Part shown: piece by piece, positions 58,221 to 64,000 of the stretch
Layout of the letters: the number at the start of each line of letters is the position of its first letter
How positions within the stretch are numbered: the first letter of the stretch is position 1
Assembly (NCBI GenBank): GCA_035578155.1
Contig: JAPWDM010000003.1
Span: forward strand, 67,758,142 to 67,822,141
From: Brachynemurus nebulosus
Taxonomy: Eukaryota > Arthropoda > Insecta > Neuroptera > Myrmeleontidae
DNA: 64,000 nucleotides
Direction of reading: 5' to 3'
Translations under genes and position numbers: made by a program
Notes under the pieces: model-generated
What the model saw: the letters and a program-made list of their open reading frames with translations, nothing else
Database searches by the model: none
What the model was told of the DNA's origin: nothing

Positions 58221-58710
58221 ATGTCTTAAGCCGTGTCGGGCACACTCTGGACTCACCACTAGTTACAATTTTCTACACTAACGCTGAGGACTTGGAAATT
58301 GCTGCCAATTTGTCACATAAAGATCTTACATAAACATATGAAACGGTATAAAAATATTTTCTGTAATAAAATTTATAAGCAAAAAATTTCATTATAAGGA
58401 GCGTTTTTTATTGAAAAGTCAACATTTTTTTTTCAACTATTTGCAGACAGTCTGCTTGCTAACTTCCATAGCCAAAACCACGGAACCAAATCGATTCGGT
58501 TATGTCTGCCATTTTTTGTGTGCCCCAACACGCACTTAATCATCTTCTAAAATATTTTTATATATTTTCACGTTTAAATTTTATAGATAACTATGAATTT
58601 GTTAGAATTTTAAATTTCAAGTTAGCGATAATTTTTCACTTATTACACGAAAGGTTTGTATTTTTTCGAATAAATTTGGGTTTGTCTAACGAAAATTGCT
58701 TTTAGGCAAG

Positions 58711-59133
58711 AAAGGACCCTGCACAAATCTTATGGAAATTTGGTCCAGGTTAATTTCTTCGCAACTTTGGGAAATAATAGTTCTTGACCTGTAGAACAAA
58801 AGTCTCCATAGGCGCAAAGCTCAATAATGGACAGATTTTGAGATATATGTAGTTAAATATACGTATGCTCTCAATGTAAAATCTATCACCTATCAAATTA
58901 TGTCGGCAATCGATTATACTTTTCTGCAAGTTTTTTGCCTACACCATTTGATAGGTCATCGATTTTACATTGAGAGTATACGTATATTTAACTACATATA
59001 TCTCAAAATCTGTCCATTATTGAGCTTTGCGCCTATGGAGACTCTTGTTCTACAAGTCAAGAACTATTATTTTCCAAAGTTTCGAAGAAATTAACCGGGA
59101 CCAAATTTTCATAAGATTTGTGCGGGGTCCTTT
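58711..59133. repeat. long fold-back inverted repeat, 188-bp arms
   Basis: Arms 58711-58898 and 58946-59133 pair with no net indel (positions sum to 117844 at both ends), with a 47-base loop. The pairing continues outward with gaps to about 58675 and 59163 (AATAAATTTGGGTTT against AAACTCAAATTTATT). The arms include GGACCCTGCACAAATCTTAT and CTCCATAGGCGCAAAGCTC. No ORF runs through both arms. Confidence 0.9.
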
Positions 59134-60283
59134 GAATTGTAGAAAACTCAAATTTATTCAGGAAAAATATAGAACTCAAGTGTAATACGGTAAGACAATT
59201 TAACGAATAAAATAAATTAGTATAATTCATCTTATTATTTAATTCATTGTTACCATCGTTCTGAAATCAGTTAAATTTACCAATACGAATTTTTGTTTCT
59301 TTTTTTATCATGTTTACCTACAATTAAATAACCAATGAAATGTTTTGTACCATTTTTCTCGCTGTAAAAATCCGTACTAACTTTTTTTCCATGGTAAAAG
59401 TGTTCTTATGGGACTTGATACACATGAGTTAAATTGCCATCGTTAAAATATTATTTCCTGAAATTTGGAATTACATTAATTAAATTTATCTAAGTTCGAA
59501 ATTTCAACGAAAATCTTCTTTCTGTCAAAAATAGTGTTAACTATGCTTGTTTTCGATACCAATAACAGTTTCTAATTAAGTTAAATCTATAAATTTAATT
59601 ATATATTTAATTAAATATAATAATTAAATCTATATAAAGGATTAAAAAAACTTAAGAGTTAAAATATATTTCTACAAATTTTTTAACGGTGAAATACACT
59701 CTAGCTCCCGATCTAACATCAAGAATATTTATTAATTAAAAAAAGATCTGATTATGTACTAAATCGACTGAAAACTTTATTCAAATCGTTTTAAATTATA
59801 TTGTCATTATGCAAAACAGTTTGAAAAAGCTTCCCGCCCCCCTCGAATATGAAGAATACACAATACCTACTACACGAACAGTCATCAGTAGTAACAAAAA
59901 TGTTTAAAAAAGAATCAGCAACACTAAGTGAAGTATTAAAAATCATTTAAGTTGTTATCTAACTGAAAAAAAGTTGTTAACGGTTTTATATTTTTACATT
60001 CCAGATAGATATAAACACAAATGATCATCCTCTAGCCGTAATGGCATTAAATATGTTTTTAAGAACTCATTAAATCGTACCCACTATACACTATAAGTAC
60101 GTAGAGGGGAAAATCTTGCTTAAATTAAGGTAAATTACCCCATCATTCATTTTCCTCTGTCAGAAAAGTACTCATCCTGCTTGATTCATTCCCGTACATA
60201 CATATACATAATATGATAAGAGTGATTCAACAACATACATATGTTCACTTATAAGTATGATATTTGTCAAAAAGATTCGTTAA

Positions 60284-61771
60284 AGGGGTATTCTAGTCTA
60301 GAAATTCGAAAAAATCGATTTTTCTTTTTCATATTTCCAAACTTCAGATCTTTAAGAATAAGCCTCTAAAAGAATTTACGGATATTCGAATTATTTTCGG
60401 AGTTTAGTTATTTTTCCCAGTATATTGGTGTATCTTTTCAGTGTTCAATTCAAATTTTTACGGGAAGGTTTACTTGAGAGTCGTTAAAAAAAATCGATTT
60501 TTTTTTTTTTTTGCAGAAATTGGTAGCTAATTATGTGTAGAATATGGTCCCAAAGTGATTTTACTGAAAATAATTTAAAAACAAGATTCTTGCGCATTAA
60601 CCGAATCCAGCTTTCTATAAAAAAAAATTCAAAAAACGTAGTTCAGGCAATAATGAGTGTTAAATATAAAATTTTAAAAATACGTTTCTTTATATATATT
60701 TTATAATATCTCGGAACTACATTTTTGGAACTGGCGGACACGATAACTTAAAAACTATTCGATGGATCCTTTTCTTTAATTTTTTATTTTAAAGATAATT
60801 CAATTCTTCGGCACCTCCACCTAAGTTCGATACACATTCTATATTTTTTTTATTTTTAAGTTTACTTTAAAGAGCGAAAAATAAGATAAAAATCGTAATC
60901 AAAAGTTCAAACTTCCGCCATTTTTTTTTCTTTCAGCAATTTATTGATATTATAGGTAGAGGTGCCGGTACTCTTCATATATTTTATAAATCTTTTTTTT
61001 TTTTATTTCGGTGGTTTATTACCGACGCTAGGATGTCCGTCAACAAGGCATTGGATTTTCGGATCGTCACACTGCAGTATCTATAAAATGGACAATTTTT
61101 TATATTTTTCCTTGAAAATTTTTTTTGTATAGTTTAATACTTAGTAAATATGTGTACAAAATTTGAATTCTAGAAAAATACATAATTTTTAAGGACTCTC
61201 GAGTAAACCTCCCCTTAATATAAATTACTCGAAACTACCTTTTTCGATACGGTTGACATGATATCTCAAGTTCTAATGCACCGATTTACTTGAAATTTGA
61301 TACAGACCTTCTTAATACTATCAAAATTGGTCTGACGTAGGTAATTTTGAAATTTTTTTTAATATTTTTAAAAAATTTTCAAAGTTGAAGAAAGAAGGCG
61401 ACAAAAATGATTTTTTTTAAATGGACGCCATTATGTGAAAAAATTTAGTTTTTTTCGAATCGACTATTACTACTTTCAAACTAATTCTACATCCTTATTT
61501 ATTAAGAATTAACTAAAATTTTATGTTTCAGATCACCAGGAGGGTTGGAATCACGTCAACTAGGAGACACCTTTTTTTTGAGTCCCCACTTTGCTGGCCC
61601 GTACCGATTTCAATTTTGAATTTCTTCTAAATTTTTATACAATTTTATACTTTTCAAATATCAATAAAAAAACTGTTAAAAAATGGATATTAAAAATATT
61701 TACTGTTTTGCTTTTTTTTATTACGCCCGTAAAATCACCTAAAAATCGAGCCCCTAGACTAGAATACCCCC
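60284..61771 (+). mobile_element. TTAA-flanked MITE, GGGGGTATTCTAG family, containing a nested TTAA MITE
   Basis: TTAA lies at 60280-60283 and 61772-61775. The ends are AGGGGTATTCTAGTCTAG and CTAGACTAGAATACCCCC. Removing the nested 60462-61214 element and one TTAA leaves about 731 bp, close to the 690 bp of the relative at 16598-17736. The two share, in inverted order, the block with TTGACATGATATCTC and AAATTTTATGTTTCAGATCA. Confidence 0.87.
60462..61214 (+). mobile_element. TTAA-flanked MITE, GGGAAGGTTTACTTGAGA family, copy 2 (nested)
   Basis: 753 bp. The left flank is TTAC (60458-60461, one change from TTAA) and the right flank is TTAA (61215-61218). Near-identical to 21098-21870 apart from indels in T-runs and one missing stretch near 61160. 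Inserted in 60284-61771, therefore the younger of the two. Confidence 0.88.
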
Positions 61772-62073
61772 TTAAACTAATTATCTATATTAATCCCAAA
61801 TGTAATTAAACAATATGACAGATGCTGCTTTAATATGTATTATTTTATGTAAAATTGTCTTATATAAACATTAGTGGTATGTATCAAGCTAAATAGCTGT
61901 TTATATTTCATTAATCTACGTTGTTTATTTATTTACAATAGCAGTTTCGTATTATCAAAGACTATAATTAAATACTTTTTATTCTTACTGTAAAATATGT
62001 ACATATATTAACTCTCGAGTAGTTGCGTGACTTATAAACTGAGGAGTCTTAACTGACTATTAATATCATTTTA

Positions 62074-62640
62074 TTAACCGACTTCAAAAAAGAGGAGGTT
62101 CTCAGTTCAACCCGTATGTTTTTTTTTTTTTTTTATGTATGTACACCGATTTCTCCCACATTTCTGGGCCAATTTATGCCATTCTTTTTTTGGTTAGTAG
62201 ACAAAACTCTCCAGGTGGTCCCGTAAAAATTTTATTAAGATTGGTTGAGTAATTTTTTAACCATCTTCAATAATATTAATAATTATGGCAATTTTAAAAT
62301 TTGTATATGCAAAAACTATAGTAACATATTTTTAAATTTAAAAGAAACAAATATTGCAATGGTAAAAGTTATGAAATTTATTTCACACTAAAAGGTATGA
62401 AATAAAACATATTTTAAAAAACCGACTTCAAAAAGTAAAAAATAATGTATTAGCACGTATTTTGAAGTCAGGCGTAGTATTTAAAAAAATGTAGATCCAC
62501 AAGAATTCATTGATTTTACAAGCAGATCCGATCGCATTTTTTACGCGATACTACGCCTAACTTGAAAATATGTGCTAATACAATATTTTTTACTTTTTGA
62601 AGTCGGTTTTTTAAAATATGTTTTATTCGATGTATAATAA
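62074..62640. repeat. ACCGACTTCAAAAA repeat with an 80-bp-arm fold-back
   Basis: AACCGACTTCAAAAAAGAGG at 62078 and a poly-T run open a repeat type that I recall as common in insects. At 62401-62480 and 62548-62627 two arms, each with ACCGACTTCAAAAAGTAAAA and GGCGTAGTAT on its strand, form a fold-back with a 67-base loop and no net indel (sum 125028). Confidence 0.7.
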
Positions 62641-63399
62641 TGACCTTTTAGATAATAAAACAGTTTTCTGTTCACGTTCTTATTTATAAATTGAAACAGA
62701 AAAATCATATGCCAAAAATAAGTACCACTTCTAATCGTACTTGGGCTACTTTTCATTCACTAACAGACCAAATTCAAGGGCATTTTGTAGATATTAATTC
62801 AAAAAAGAAAGAAATTAAACTTGATGATATGTCAACATGTATACCAAGGCTTCCAAAACTGTAATTTTGATAATAGAAACAAAAAATTTGAAGCTGTTCG
62901 TAGGTTTTCGATACTGTTTTTAAGACCACTAATAAAACTACAATTGCACAGGCAACAAGAAAATCAAATGCGGAAAATAAATCACATTTTCTGACTGAAT
63001 TTGGCTATTTTGACGTAGGAATTGTTTAAAGCCGTAATTACTAATTATTTTTCGTTAAAAATTTTTAATCAATAAAAGTCGTTAACAAATACGACTCATT
63101 TCCCTAAATATTTTCTAACAAATCTCATTGGACAATCTAGACCAGGAGTTTCCAAAGTTTTGCGTTGACGAACCAAATTGTAAATACCAAAATATTTGGC
63201 GAGTCATGGGAAAATTTTAAAATATGAAAGGACACAAAGAAAAGATACCTTTGTTTACTTAAACGCCATGGCTTGGATGAACAAACTAGATATCACAATC
63301 ACCACCCTGTATAACCAAGACGAATATTCTACCAGCCAGTCCATAGCTAGTATGTTTTAACTCATTCGGTGATAACTTTTTTCTGGACGCTAATCTATA

Positions 63400-63954
63400 T
63401 CTATACATATATTAAAACTGTAACGAGACCGTTTCTGTACATGTAATTTTTTTTGAAAATTGTACTGCTACTGTAAATAGTTATCGACGTAGATACCAAA
63501 ACAGCTATTTTTAAAATTTTTGTCATTCCATCTGTCTATTCACGCATCACGCAAAAACTACTAGACGGATTTTGATGAAATTTGGTACGATGATAACTTA
63601 TTACCTGGGTCAACATCTAAGATACTTTTTACTCCGGGAAAATGTCTCAGTTCCACGGGAAAATAGAAAAACCATTTTGAGCATGTGCACACATTACGCA
63701 AAAACTATTGGACGGATTTTGATGAAATTTGGTGTGGTGATAACTTATTATCTCGGTTAACATCTAACATACTTTTTACTCCGGGAAAATGTCTCATTCC
63801 CACGGGAAAATAGAAAAGCCATTTTGAGCATGTGCACACATTACGCAAAAACTATTGTTCTATGCGAGTTATGTATAATTATTACACTTATAGTTATACT
63901 TCTCATTGATTTTATAACAAATCGTCAAGCGAACGACGACGCCGGTACAGGTAG
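63400..63954 (+). mobile_element. non-autonomous Helitron with 147-bp internal repeats, copy 2
   Basis: It begins TCTATACATATATTAAAAC after an A, matching the start of 8831-9535, and ends GGTACAGGTAG before a T, where the final CTAG has become GTAG. Two full 147-bp units (63541 and 63688) and a partial third (63835) follow a TCATTCCATCTGTCTATT tract that replaces the (GTCT)n of copy 1. Orientation is the same as copy 1. Confidence 0.8.
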
Positions 63955-64000
63955 TTTAGACATAAAACAAAAGGCGATAAGTCAAATTCTTTCCAAAAAA

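Larger units (their letters stand above)
56382..64000 (-). other. inferred intron upstream of the nAChR exon
   Basis: This is the sequence 5' of the receptor exon in gene orientation. No leader or signal-peptide exon was recognised. From 56382 to about 58660 I see AT-rich unique sequence plus one copy of a dispersed repeat (57965-58220). From 59165 to 60279 I see nothing identifiable. Confidence 0.45.

Noticed and set aside
63137..63170. CCAGGAGTTTCCAAAGTTTTGCG, resembling a hAT end
   Set aside because: No partner end or 8-bp duplication found; the similar end at 46077-46095 also stands alone.
1..64000. CRISPR array, rRNA, bacterial operons or phage
   Set aside because: The regular repeats found are transposon-internal or microsatellites, spaced unlike CRISPR. 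Composition, spliced exon and elements are those of an animal genome.

Overview
The window is AT-rich eukaryotic DNA, almost all non-coding and densely packed with small DNA transposons. The one host coding segment I can support is a 140-bp exon on the minus strand (56242-56381). It has clean splice sites and encodes the start of the mature ligand-binding domain of an insect-type nicotinic acetylcholine receptor alpha subunit. No other exon of that gene was found by eye, so most of the window is best read as two very long introns: 56.2 kb downstream of the exon and 7.6 kb upstream. The exon and the set of transposon families point to an insect. A hemipteran would fit, but the sequence alone does not settle it.

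The rest is a layered transposon landscape in which many elements can be bounded to the base by target-site duplications (TSDs). hAT-type elements with 8-bp TSDs lie at 2787-3296, 3909-4184, 6862-7710, 10683-13872, 17218-17658, 25414-27354 (with 26707-26884 and 27025-27314 nested in it), 29715-30174, 43482-44296 (carrying a transposase C-terminal remnant), 48172-48394, 48840-49292 and 55335-56111. Elements flanked by TTAA and starting with a run of G lie at 4818-5702, 16598-17736, 21098-21870, 22984-23871, 60284-61771 and 60462-61214. A piggyBac-like element with CCCTAG ends spans 31452-35006. TA-flanked elements lie at 666-1493, 10922-11085, 14452-15263, 27895-28721, 29370-30216, 37671-38625, 50160-50556 and 53950-54447. 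One Harbinger-like MITE lies at 43012-43456, and two non-autonomous Helitrons (8831-9535, 63400-63954) carry 147-bp internal repeats. Long fold-back inverted repeats lie at 15540-15985, 19966-20279, 58711-59133 and 62401-62627.

Relative ages can be read from nesting: hAT into TTAA element (17.2 kb), hAT into hAT (26-27 kb), hAT into TA element (29.7 kb), TTAA element into TTAA element (60.4 kb), TTAA element into a 300-bp repeat array (23 kb), and TA element into hAT (10.9 kb).

The most unusual object is the piggyBac-like element. It contains a block order A - B - A' - B', where B and B' are 951-bp inverted copies directly abutting a roughly 518-bp spacer A', and A' is itself an inverted copy of an upstream block A. 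Neither pair has any net length difference. Other points of interest are the strand-switching AAGACC hexamer arrays in one hAT family, a (TA)n tract grown inside one of three copies of a TA element, and a frameshifted zinc-finger remnant at 36.6-36.9 kb. No tRNA, rRNA or CRISPR array was seen.
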